Shown here piece by piece: positions 1-7,755 of a DNA stretch of 40,551 bases. Under the pieces are notes generated by a model that was not told where the DNA came from, did no database searches, and saw only the letters and a list, made by a program, of their open reading frames with translations. Within the stretch, counting starts at the first letter, position 1; every line of letters starts with the position of its first letter. Both the position numbers and the translations under genes were made by a program. The stretch covers positions 1-40,551 of the forward strand of contig DCHS01000023.1 in NCBI GenBank assembly GCA_002314875.1, given 5' to 3'. The DNA is from Prevotellaceae bacterium UBA1746. Its GTDB lineage: Bacteria; Bacteroidota; Bacteroidia; Bacteroidales; Bacteroidaceae.

Positions 1-415
1 CCCTTACAGGGCGTAGGTATGTTATGCCATTGATACCCAGGGCGTTGCCCTGGGCTAGGGACAACCATTGCCCTTTCAGGGCGCCCCACGTGTATAACAC
101 GATATCCACATGCCGCACGGTTTTGTGTAATTTCGTGGGTTTTGTGGTCGAAAAAAATCATCCGCGGGATGGGGCAAGGTAGTGCCCTCCAGGCACGGGA
201 TGCTATGCAGATATGATACCCCGCACACCTGGCGGTGTACGGGGTTATCGACCGCCTCTTCGAGGCTAGTAGTGCCCTCCAGGCACGTATATGTACCCGG
301 GACAGGACGCACCACCGCATGGCATTCGTGTAATTCGTGTTCGACTTCCGCATGGTATTCATGTAATTCGTGTAATTCGTGTTCGAACATACAAAGTCTG
401 TCCACCCAAATCTGA
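1..415. repeat. Cluster of short palindromic repeats in a gene-free stretch
   Basis: No credible gene lies in bases 1-461. The stretch holds many short perfect palindromes with 3-5 nt loops: CCCAGGGC-gtt-GCCCTGGG at 36-54, GCCCT-ttc-AGGGC at 70-82, GTGCC-ctcca-GGCAC at 182-196 and again at 272-286, and GCCTC-ttc-GAGGC at 254-266. From about 313 to 387 come two copies of a unit built from a GCATGG motif followed by repeats of ATTCGTGTA. Related units recur at 5760-5866, 13624-13636 and 18929-19027. Reading frames crossing this region translate the repeats (for example runs of HELHE) and are not genes. Similar palindromic repeats are spread through many Bacteroidetes genomes; REP-like mobility is my inference, and no transposase is present here. 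Confidence 0.8.
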
Positions 416-431
416 GGAGATGGGTGGACAG
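398..431 (-). terminator. Hairpin downstream of the FISUMP/Ig-like gene
   Basis: A perfect 11-bp inverted repeat (CTGTCCACCCA / TGGGTGGACAG) with a 12-nt loop lies about 30 nt beyond the stop codon of the minus-strand gene that ends at 462. A moderately T-rich stretch follows on the minus strand. It is probably the transcription terminator of that gene. The position also marks the edge of the repeat cluster. Confidence 0.6.
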
Positions 432-461
432 TTGTTATTTTCGCTTGTCTATATGAGGGTT

Positions 462-3400
462 TTACTTTTTCCTAACAGGACGGACGGAGTAACCATAGTA
501 GCGGCATCTTGGCTCCATCCAATAAGGAGTTCCTTTACCGATGTTCATGTTCCAAGCTGAGGAAGAATCACCCTTAGGCAAATTTCGACACCAATAAAAG
601 CCCTTATTGGGTTTTACTTCGTCAACAGGGTCATAAAAGCTCCTTATATCACCGTTTTCGTAAGCACAGTCATGACGCTGTCCTGCAGCAGGGAAGAAGA
701 CGAACCTGTCGGTGTAACCCTCCTTTTTGCTGATAAACTTACTGCCGATATACACTTCGTCCTTGTAGACAAGCTCACATGTGCAAGTCGTGATAAGCTC
801 ATTCATCTGATCATAACTCGGTATCTGCCAGTCACTGCCCCAGTTTATGGTAGCAGCATCATCGTAAGCCTCAAGTTCGTCGGTTGTAATGGGACCGAAA
901 TAGCTAACTACGTTATATTTGACCCAATGGTAGTCAAAATAGCTATCTTCGTGATATCCCTTAGTCTTGCCCTCACGCCAGTCGCTGCACGGATTGTCTA
1001 AGGCATGACCTTCCGTATAATAGGGATCTGTCTCACCCCAGGCGAAGTAGTCACCAAATTCTTCGGAAGATTTTGCTCCGATGTTGCAGGTTGCCCAAAG
1101 CGTGCCGGAGGGAAGACCGAGGTCAACGTAATCCTTGGTATCGGTATTCAGAGCCTTGACTTTCACCTCACATACTGCAGGCCTTGCGCCTCCGTCTTTT
1201 GCAGTGGCCGTAATTATCGCTTTGCCCACACCGACAGCAGTTACAACGCCTTCAGCCGATACAGTTGCCACAGTCACATCACTGCTTGACCAATTGACAC
1301 CCTGGAACGAAGGATTATCGGGTGTGACAGAAGCCGTTAGCGTCATGTTTTGGCCAATCTGCAATATTGTCTTGGATTCTGAAAGTTTGATCATAGATAT
1401 GGGCTTAGAACGCACGGGACGGACAATATTAGCATAGTAACGACATTGGCTGGTCATTGCATAACCATCCGGATATATTACACCAGTATTGGAACTCCAT
1501 GGATCATTATCAGAGATGGAACGGATCAAAAGGTAAGAACAACCTCCTTTATCATAATAATGAACGTAACGGTAACCCGTAGCAGGAATGAAGACGGACT
1601 TGTCGGTGTAACCGGGAATCTTGCTGGTAAACTTATTGCCAACAAACACATTGTTCTTGTATACCGACTCGCAGTTTGTATATTGATAATTGAAGAGTTC
1701 GTAGAGCTGATCATAACTCGGCATCTGCCAGTCACTGCCCCAATTAACAGTGGCAGCATCATCGCAAGCCTCAAGTTCTTTCAAACCACCAGTTGAATTG
1801 TGATACTTTTTGAGGCCAGAGCTATTGTCTTCAGTATAGTCAAAATAGTTCTGAATGACATATCCTCCATCCTTGCCCTCACGCCAGTCGTTGCAGGGAC
1901 TGTCATAGGCATGACCTTCAGTATAATACGGTTCCGTCTCACCCCAGGCGTAGAAGTCACCAAATTCCTCGGGGGTTGCAGCACCGAGATTGCAGGTTGC
2001 CCAAAGCGTTCCGGAGGGAAGACCGAGGTCAACATATTCCTTACAGTCGGGTCTCTTCACTGCTACCTCACAACTTGCACTGACATTGCTGCCATCGTTT
2101 GCTCTAACCGTAATCTTCGCTGTGCCCAAACTGACTGCAGTCACAACACCGTCAGCCGAAACGGTAGCCACACTCTCATCACTGCTGGTCCAGGTAAGAT
2201 CCTTATTCTTTGCATCCTCGGGGAGAACGGTGGCAGTGAGCGTCAGGGTTTCGCCAACGGTCAATACTTTGTACTTATTTGAAAGCTGGATTTCGCTGAC
2301 AAGGATCGGAGCGCGCACGGGACGGATACTGGCTTCTCTCCAGCGGTCATCTTCAAAACCAATATAAGTTGAGGTATAGGATAATCCCTTTACCTTTTTG
2401 GAGTCAGTAGGATTGAGCGTGTTGGACAAATACCGTCCATAGAAATAGTATGTTACCTTAATATCTCTCGTAGCAGGGAAGAAGATGGACTTGTCAGTGA
2501 AACCTTCCATCTTGCTGGTGACCAAGAGGCCGTTTCTGTTATTTATAATGGTTCTTTCGGTGGTGGTATATTTGCTGTCAAACAATTCTTCGTACTGAGC
2601 ACCGCTTGGCATCTGCCAATCATTGCCCCAATTCGCCCATGCAGCATCGTCAATCTCCTCAAGCTGTGTCAGGTCATCGGTATAGCCTTCATAACCATTT
2701 ATGCTCTGACCGCAGTACTTGCCAAAATTCGGGTTAGCATCATTGGCATCACCATAGCAGTACCAATTGCATTTCCAACCATATTCATCGTCAGGATCGG
2801 GTGAAGTCTCACCCCAGTTGAACAAGTCACCGGGCTGATCGGGGGAAACTGCACCGATGTTGCAGGTAGCCCAGAGGGTACCGGAAGGCAGACCGAGGTC
2901 TACGAACTCCCTAGTATCAACAGGCTCATAACGGGACGCTACCGTCACCTCACAACTTGCACTCCTACCACTATCATCGTCTGTAGTGGCTGTGATGGTT
3001 GTCTTACCCTCGCTGAGAGCATATATATAGCCATCATTTATAACACATGCAACACTCGGATTGCTGCTTGTCCATATCAATTCGGTGGTTGAAGATTTTG
3101 AAGGAGTAAGGAAAGCTTTAAGCTTGTAGAGTTCATAAACGCGCATGCTGTGCGCTGTCTTGGACAAAGTGAAGGACGGGGTTTCCCGAACCACCACATC
3201 GCAACTTACACTCACACCACCCGCATCGTTTGCTTTGACTGTGATTTTTGCCCTACCCAAACCGACAGCGGTAACGACACCATCTTCTGACACTGTTGCC
3301 ACTTCATTGTTGCTGCTTGACCATGAGAGTGATTTGTCAGTAGCATTTGAAGGATATATGGAAGCACTGAGCGTGGACTCATCTCCCGGGAGCATACGCA

Positions 3401-4427
3401 GTGAATGATCAGATAAATCAATCGTATTGATATGAATACGTTCACCCTTTTCCACGCGTACCGGACGAACATACGAAGAATAGATACGCTCTATCCCTTG
3501 GAGTTTTTCACCTTTGTTAGTGAAAACCATGACATAAGCCCCTGAGGGTAACATCGAGAGTAAAGAGCGGGACCAATAGGTTCCCAGGGTTATTTCATTA
3601 TCGCCAGTCATTTCACCATCATAGTCAGGCAAAGGCATGAAGATGGACTTATCGGTAAAACCTTCCTTTATACTGGTAAACTTATAGCCGAGAACTCCGT
3701 TTATCGTCGTCATCTCTATGGTAGTGTTTTTAGCATCCAAGAGTTCCTCCATTTGAGAATAGCTCGGCATCTGCCAGCTTTTACCACAGTACATGGTGGC
3801 AGCATCATCACAGGCTTCGAGTTCGTTCTTATTGTCGGCAAATTCATTGAAACCAAAATAAGAATAATCGCAGTATTTGGTCAAATTTGATTTATCCCAA
3901 CTTGTTCCACCATTGGTAAAAGAGTAATTACCCCAAGTATAGGAATCTTTGGGAGTTATTTCACCCCAAGCCATACTAACGCCGAGCTCTCCGGGAGCTG
4001 TTGCGCCAACGTTACAGGTGGCCCAAAGGGTTCCGGAGGGCAGACCGAGATCAACCCATTCATATTCTACGGGGTCTTTAATATAAAGAGGAGCATTGTT
4101 TGAAACATACTTCCACGCCTTGTCCTGCAACAGTTCATCGGAAAGGAGGCTGACATCCTTTTTGCTGATGTTGCCGTCACCGTTCATATCGCCGACAAGC
4201 GCTTCACTTTTCGCAAATTTTCTGGTGCTCACTCCATCCGTAAAGGTTGTTTCACTCCTGAAACGGTAAACGCTCTTTCTGCCTTGCTGGAGATCTTTGG
4301 CAAGGAGGGTGACATCGGCAATGGTGATTATGCCGTCTCTGTTCATGTCGCCTGCCAGAACTTCTGTCTGAGCGAAAACGCTGCCACTCATTGCGAGGGC
4401 CATCAAGAATAGTAATATCTTTTTCAT
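462..4427 (-). CDS. Secreted multidomain protein: dockerin-like pair, four FISUMP and four BIG2 domains
   Basis: A 1321-residue secreted protein. A signal peptide (residues 1-19, ending VFA before Gln) is followed by two dockerin-like calcium loops (GDMNRDGIITIADV near 26 and GDMNGDGNISKKDV near 79). Four FISUMP (Fibrobacter succinogenes major paralogous) domains start near residues 122, 506, 797 and 1098, each opening with VDLGLPSGTLWATCN and closing near RPVR. Between them lie four bacterial Ig-like (BIG2) domains, two in tandem near 332-498 and one each near 716-795 and 1016-1095, with the signature WSSSN/D..VATVS..GVVTAV. No enzyme domain and no recognisable type IX sorting domain is seen; the C-terminus simply ends the fourth FISUMP domain. 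The build suggests a surface or extracellular adhesin or binding scaffold, but the ligand is unknown. The domain repeats are also visible as near-identical DNA blocks (near 1083, 1988, 2860 and 4010), which could recombine. Confidence 0.85.
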   Translation of the reverse strand: MKKILLFLMALAMSGSVFAQTEVLAGDMNRDGIITIADVTLLAKDLQQGRKSVYRFRSETTFTDGVSTRKFAKSEALVGDMNGDGNISKKDVSLLSDELLQDKAWKYVSNNAPLYIKDPVEYEWVDLGLPSGTLWATCNVGATAPGELGVSMAWGEITPKDSYTWGNYSFTNGGTSWDKSNLTKYCDYSYFGFNEFADNKNELEACDDAATMYCGKSWQMPSYSQMEELLDAKNTTIEMTTINGVLGYKFTSIKEGFTDKSIFMPLPDYDGEMTGDNEITLGTYWSRSLLSMLPSGAYVMVFTNKGEKLQGIERIYSSYVRPVRVEKGERIHINTIDLSDHSLRMLPGDESTLSASIYPSNATDKSLSWSSSNNEVATVSEDGVVTAVGLGRAKITVKANDAGGVSVSCDVVVRETPSFTLSKTAHSMRVYELYKLKAFLTPSKSSTTELIWTSSNPSVACVINDGYIYALSEGKTTITATTDDDSGRSASCEVTVASRYEPVDTREFVDLGLPSGTLWATCNIGAVSPDQPGDLFNWGETSPDPDDEYGWKCNWYCYGDANDANPNFGKYCGQSINGYEGYTDDLTQLEEIDDAAWANWGNDWQMPSGAQYEELFDSKYTTTERTIINNRNGLLVTSKMEGFTDKSIFFPATRDIKVTYYFYGRYLSNTLNPTDSKKVKGLSYTSTYIGFEDDRWREASIRPVRAPILVSEIQLSNKYKVLTVGETLTLTATVLPEDAKNKDLTWTSSDESVATVSADGVVTAVSLGTAKITVRANDGSNVSASCEVAVKRPDCKEYVDLGLPSGTLWATCNLGAATPEEFGDFYAWGETEPYYTEGHAYDSPCNDWREGKDGGYVIQNYFDYTEDNSSGLKKYHNSTGGLKELEACDDAATVNWGSDWQMPSYDQLYELFNYQYTNCESVYKNNVFVGNKFTSKIPGYTDKSVFIPATGYRYVHYYDKGGCSYLLIRSISDNDPWSSNTGVIYPDGYAMTSQCRYYANIVRPVRSKPISMIKLSESKTILQIGQNMTLTASVTPDNPSFQGVNWSSSDVTVATVSAEGVVTAVGVGKAIITATAKDGGARPAVCEVKVKALNTDTKDYVDLGLPSGTLWATCNIGAKSSEEFGDYFAWGETDPYYTEGHALDNPCSDWREGKTKGYHEDSYFDYHWVKYNVVSYFGPITTDELEAYDDAATINWGSDWQIPSYDQMNELITTCTCELVYKDEVYIGSKFISKKEGYTDRFVFFPAAGQRHDCAYENGDIRSFYDPVDEVKPNKGFYWCRNLPKGDSSSAWNMNIGKGTPYWMEPRCRYYGYSVRPVRKK

Positions 4428-4482
4428 AGGTATGAATTTTGAATAATCAGCGGAAGGTTTACATGCTTTATAAACACCACTG

Positions 4483-4490
4483 CAAAATTA
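4483..4490 (-). promoter_or_regulatory. Probable -7 element of the FISUMP/Ig-like gene
   Basis: On the minus strand the bases read TAATTTTG, a full match to the Bacteroidetes -7 consensus TAnnTTTG, about 56 nt upstream of the ATG at 4427. No convincing -33 TTG was found at the usual spacing. Confidence 0.5.
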
Positions 4491-4653
4491 CCTATATTGC
4501 ACGCTGGCTATGAGAAAAAAGATACATTTAATAGGAAAATAAATAAGAAATTTGCGGGAAAAGGGGGAAAACGAAGGAAAAAACGGTATTTTCGGCGGGA
4601 AATATCGGAAAAAAGGTACAAACCGGCGATTTTTTTCTGTTTATGAGAAAGTA

Positions 4654-4686
4654 TTTGGTGATTGTCGGATGAAATGTGTATATTTG
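4654..4686 (+). promoter_or_regulatory. Promoter of glutaminase gene
   Basis: TTTG at 4654-4657 and TATATTTG at 4679-4686, separated by 21 nt, match the Bacteroidetes -33/-7 form. The start codon follows about 30 nt after the -7 element, leaving a short leader. Confidence 0.65.
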
Positions 4687-4715
4687 CAGAGAAATTGAAA
4701 AACAACCCTTGAATT

Positions 4716-5636
4716 ATGGAATACCAAACTATTCTTGAACATATCTATCAGGAGATCCAGCCGTTGGCAAAGGAAGGAAAGCAGGCGGACTATATCCCTG
4801 CGCTCGCCAAGGTGAATCCCGATCAGTTCGGACTTTGTCTGAGACTGATGAAGGGGAAGGTCTATGAGTTGGGAGCCGCTGACGTACGCTTTTCCATTCA
4901 GAGTATTTCGAAGGTTTTCTCTCTCGCCATGACGCTCAGCCTGAAGGGTGAAGCGCTGTGGGACCGCGTTGGCGTGGAACCTTCAGGCTCGGCCTTCAAC
5001 TCCCTGGTCCAGCTGGAATATGAACACGGAAAACCCCGCAATCCGTTTATCAATGCGGGAGCCATCGTTACCTCGGATATTCTCCTTTCACACTACGGTC
5101 GTGAACAGGCTGAAACCGTCTTCCTGGAGTTTGTCAGGGCTTTGTGCGGGAACAATGATATCTGCTATAATCCGGAGGTTGCTGAATCGGAACAGAGCAC
5201 GGGATATCTCAATGCTTCCATCGCTTATCTTTTGAAGTATCATCATAATATTGAGAACGATATCCATGATGTGTTACATCTTTACTTTATGATGTGCTCG
5301 GTGGAAATGAACTGCCGTGAACTGTCACAGGCTTTCCTCGCTTTTGCCCGCAGTAATGCTCCGTTTAACCACGGAGGAATAGAACTCACGATGTCTCAGG
5401 TGAAGCGTATCAACGCCATTATGCAGACCTGTGGTTTCTACGATGAAGCCGGAGAATTTTCCTTCAAGGTGGGTCTTCCCGGCAAGAGCGGTGTTGGCGG
5501 TGGAATTGTCGCCCTCTACCCTTCCCGCTATGCCATCACCGTCTGGAGTCCCCGATTGAACGAGAAAGGTAACTCCATCCTCGGAATGAAAGCCCTCGAA
5601 CTGTTTACCACGGAAACCAGCGAGTCCATCTTCTAA
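4716..5636 (+). CDS. glsA: Glutaminase A
   Basis: A 306-residue cytoplasmic glutaminase that hydrolyses L-glutamine to glutamate and ammonia (beta-lactamase-like serine glutaminase family). The length is typical for the family. The SxxK catalytic pair is seen as S63-I-S-K66, and the family blocks GVEPSGSAFNSL, NPFINAGAIV and GLPGKSGVGGGI are all present. There is no signal peptide. In enteric bacteria this family gives glutamine-dependent acid resistance and nitrogen supply; that role here is an inference. It has its own promoter and no obvious operon partner, since the next gene begins 264 nt downstream after a repeat-rich gap. Confidence 0.95.
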   Translation: MEYQTILEHIYQEIQPLAKEGKQADYIPALAKVNPDQFGLCLRLMKGKVYELGAADVRFSIQSISKVFSLAMTLSLKGEALWDRVGVEPSGSAFNSLVQLEYEHGKPRNPFINAGAIVTSDILLSHYGREQAETVFLEFVRALCGNNDICYNPEVAESEQSTGYLNASIAYLLKYHHNIENDIHDVLHLYFMMCSVEMNCRELSQAFLAFARSNAPFNHGGIELTMSQVKRINAIMQTCGFYDEAGEFSFKVGLPGKSGVGGGIVALYPSRYAITVWSPRLNEKGNSILGMKALELFTTETSESIF

Positions 5637-5654
5637 ACGGAAAAAAACATACAA

Positions 5655-5727
5655 GGAATAAAACGGATATATGTTTAATAAGAATGGAATAAAACGGGGG
5701 GTGTTTATTTAAAAAAAGGAATAAAAC
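5655..5727 (+). repeat. Three GGAATAAAAC copies spaced 31-32 nt
   Basis: GGAATAAAAC starts at 5655, 5686 and 5718, just after the glutaminase stop codon, in A/T-rich surroundings, and is followed by further ATAAAACAT copies. The same decamer occurs twice at 7381 and 7410, 29 nt apart, after the nitroreductase-like gene. Function unknown. Confidence 0.6.
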
Positions 5728-5759
5728 ATATAAAACATATAAAACCTTTATTTTTCTTT

Positions 5760-5866
5760 TTCGAACACGAATTACACGCGCTCGGCACCTCCATAGGAGT
5801 GACGCTTATTCGAGCATAGCGAGTCTTAAGAATTACACGAATTACACGAATCCATGCGGCATGGAC
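5760..5866. repeat. Interspersed ATTACACG/palindrome repeat, inverted relative to the copy at 313-387
   Basis: This gap holds three copies of GAATTACACG (starting near 5769, 5830 and 5839) and ends in the palindrome CCATG-cgg-CATGG at 5852-5864. Read on the other strand it matches the ATTCGTGTAATTCGTG units at 313-387. Between the copies lies a second small symmetric segment (CACCTCC/GGAGTG and CTCG/CGAG). It lies between two plus-strand genes and contains no plausible coding sequence. Confidence 0.65.
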
Positions 5867-5900
5867 CCAGATTATCTTATTGATTTTAAAATATTTGCCC

Positions 5901-6716
5901 ATGAAAACCTTCTTTCATACCGTCTGCTGTCTGGCATTGACGATGACGGTTTTTGCTACGTGCAAAACAGTAGTTAATGAAGATAACAGCGTACAAAATG
6001 AAACGATGATTACCTGGATCGAGGATAAGCCAGGGCCTACATTGCAGGATCACAGCATTTTCCCCACTGTACCTGATTCTCTCTGGAACGTTCTCGGTCT
6101 GCAGGAAGGCGTACCCTCCAGCATCAGTTGTTTCCTGCTAAGATCAGAAGGCAAGACGATTCTCCTCGATGCTGGTCTCGGTGCTCCCGTCAGCCAGTTA
6201 TTACCCAAATTGGCCGAAGAAGGTGTAAGTCCCGACAGTCTGGGATTGATTTACATCACCCACCTCCACCCCGACCATATCGGAGGTATGCTCAAGGACG
6301 GAAAAGTGGTCTTCCCTCATGCAGAAGTCTATATCAACCGCGTAGAAGCAGAGGCATGGCTGGCCATGGAAGGAGAGAGAAGCGCACAGGCAAAGAGTGT
6401 CTTGAAGGCTTACGAATCTCATCTTCACCAGTTTGAGGCTGGCGATACCCTTGCCGGTGGTGTTCAGACCATTGCGGCCTACGGTCATACTCCCGGTCAC
6501 ACCATTTTCCAAAAGGACAGCATCCTCGTCATCGGCGACCTTATGCACGGTGCTGCTCTGCAGTTGGGCCATCCCGAATATTGTCCGTTCTACGACATGG
6601 ATGCCAAGGCAGCCACAGAGGCTCGTATCAAGATTCTCCAGTATGCCCGCGAAAACAATCTCACGATGTACGGCATGCACCTCCCGGCTCCCGGTTTTTG
6701 CAAGATTGAAAAATAA
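5901..6716 (+). CDS. Metallo-beta-lactamase-fold hydrolase, probable lipoprotein
   Basis: A 271-residue metallo-beta-lactamase superfamily protein, counted from the ATG at 5901 (an upstream in-frame TTG at 5880 would add seven residues before the hydrophobic leader, so it is unlikely). An N-terminal hydrophobic leader ends at FATC (Cys21), which suggests export and possibly lipidation. The zinc motif HLHPDHIGG is at 121-129, and further metal ligands are likely in GHTPGH, the Asp of VIGDLMHG and the late GMHLPAPG. The arrangement resembles AHL-lactonase-like and AiiA/quorum-quenching-like hydrolases, but the substrate cannot be told from sequence. Only 20 nt separate it from the following nitroreductase-like gene, so the two are probably co-transcribed. 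Confidence 0.85.
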   Translation: MKTFFHTVCCLALTMTVFATCKTVVNEDNSVQNETMITWIEDKPGPTLQDHSIFPTVPDSLWNVLGLQEGVPSSISCFLLRSEGKTILLDAGLGAPVSQLLPKLAEEGVSPDSLGLIYITHLHPDHIGGMLKDGKVVFPHAEVYINRVEAEAWLAMEGERSAQAKSVLKAYESHLHQFEAGDTLAGGVQTIAAYGHTPGHTIFQKDSILVIGDLMHGAALQLGHPEYCPFYDMDAKAATEARIKILQYARENNLTMYGMHLPAPGFCKIEK

Positions 6717-6736
6717 GAACCTTTAACTGACCAACA

Positions 6737-7387
6737 ATGAAGAAAGCATTAGGATTATTAGCGCTCTGTGCAGCCATGAATGTTAACGCACAGGATATCA
6801 ATCTGCCCAAGCCTGATCTGCAGGCACCGTCATCGACGATGATGGAGGCTCTGGCACAACGCCATAGCACACGCGAATATGCAGAGACACCGCTGACAAA
6901 TCAGGAACTCAGCAACCTCTGCTGGGCTGCCTGTGGTATGAGCCGCGATGATAACCACCGTACTGCTCCCACCGCGATGAACAGACAGGAAATCCGTTTG
7001 TTTGTCTTCAGCACAGAAGGGGTCTATGAATATGAGGCACAAGCAAATACATTGGTGAAGAAGGCCGACGGCGATCATCGTGACCTTATGGCCAGTGGAG
7101 GCGGTAACAGAGGTGGTTTCCGTCAGGATTTTGTCCTCCAGGCTCCAGTCACCTTGCTGATGGTCATCGACTTCGAGAAGTTTGGCAAGCATGACGAGAA
7201 AGCCGTTCAGATGGGTTGCGTAGATGCTGGTAATGTGAGCGAAAACATCAATCTTTACTGCCAGTCTGTCGGTCTTGTCACTGTTCCCCGAGCTACCCAT
7301 GACACCGCAGGAATCCGCGCCCTCCTTGGCCTCACCGATGAGCAGTTGCCCATTATGAACAACCCCGTAGGAAAGCCCAAGGAATAA
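6737..7387 (+). CDS. Secreted nitroreductase-family protein
   Basis: A 216-residue protein with a signal peptide (residues 1-18, ending VNA before Gln). It belongs to the nitroreductase/SagB-type flavoprotein family: QRHSTREYAETPLTNQELSNL contains the usual early FMN-phosphate-binding Arg-rich segment, and the second half has the typical NINLYCQSVGLVTVPR and ALLGLTDEQLPIMNNPVG region. Family members bind FMN and reduce nitro compounds, quinones or similar acceptors using NAD(P)H. Export makes the electron donor unclear, which is odd for an NAD(P)H enzyme. It probably shares a transcript with the metallo-hydrolase upstream. Confidence 0.85.
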   Translation: MKKALGLLALCAAMNVNAQDINLPKPDLQAPSSTMMEALAQRHSTREYAETPLTNQELSNLCWAACGMSRDDNHRTAPTAMNRQEIRLFVFSTEGVYEYEAQANTLVKKADGDHRDLMASGGGNRGGFRQDFVLQAPVTLLMVIDFEKFGKHDEKAVQMGCVDAGNVSENINLYCQSVGLVTVPRATHDTAGIRALLGLTDEQLPIMNNPVGKPKE

Positions 7388-7419
7388 AACCGAGGATTTT
7401 TTAGAAAAAGGAATAAAAC
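7381..7419 (+). repeat. Two GGAATAAAAC copies 29 nt apart
   Basis: The first copy at 7381 includes the stop codon of the nitroreductase-like gene, and the second is at 7410. It is the same decamer as the three-copy array at 5655-5727. Confidence 0.55.
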
Positions 7420-7461
7420 ATAGAAAACAAATAAAACATTCACTCCTATAAAATAATAATT

Positions 7462-7635
7462 ATGAAAGCAAAAGTATTAGAAACAATGAAGCAGGCTGGC
7501 ACTCCGCTGAATGCCGGCAAAATCGCTGAACTCAGCGGTCTTGACCGCAAAGTTGTTGACCAGGCCATGAAGGAACTGAAGGCAGAAGGTGCCATTGTAT
7601 CTCCCGTTCGCTGTAAGTGGGCACCCGCAGAATAA
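7462..7635 (+). CDS. Small winged-helix DNA-binding protein (57 aa)
   Basis: A short gene beginning MKAKVLETMKQAGTPLNAGK and ending PVRCKWAPAE before TAA. The segment GKIAELSGLDRKVVDQAMKE is a clear helix-turn-helix, followed by a likely wing (EGAIVSPVRCKW). The whole protein is one mini winged-helix domain of the MarR/ArsR-like fold. Similar 55-65 residue proteins are common in Bacteroidales and often labelled transcriptional regulators; no target is known to me. It lies 74 nt after the nitroreductase-like gene and is followed by a strong terminator, so it is probably the last gene of that transcription unit or a monocistronic gene. Confidence 0.75.
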   Translation: MKAKVLETMKQAGTPLNAGKIAELSGLDRKVVDQAMKELKAEGAIVSPVRCKWAPAE

Positions 7636-7657
7636 AGCTTTTTAAGTAAAACAACAA

Positions 7658-7715
7658 TTCACCCTGAAAGTGCAGGAATACATTATCCATGCATTTTCAG
7701 GGTGAACTCTTTTTG
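7658..7715 (+). terminator. Strong hairpin terminator
   Basis: A 17-bp inverted repeat (arms 7658-7674 and 7690-7706, one G-T wobble) with a 15-nt loop is followed by CTCTTTTT. It ends the small winged-helix gene and, because it is symmetric, may also serve the convergent gene ending at 7756. Confidence 0.8.
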
Positions 7716-7755
7716 GGTTATCGGCATTTCTGCCGACATCAATATTTAGTCCGGA

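Noticed and set aside
76..415. Open frames in the left repeat cluster
   Set aside because: They translate the palindromes and ATTCGTG repeats into low-complexity peptides and have no family resemblance.
1..415. CRISPR array
   Set aside because: The repeats are short palindromes of differing sequence without regular spacers, and no cas gene is present.
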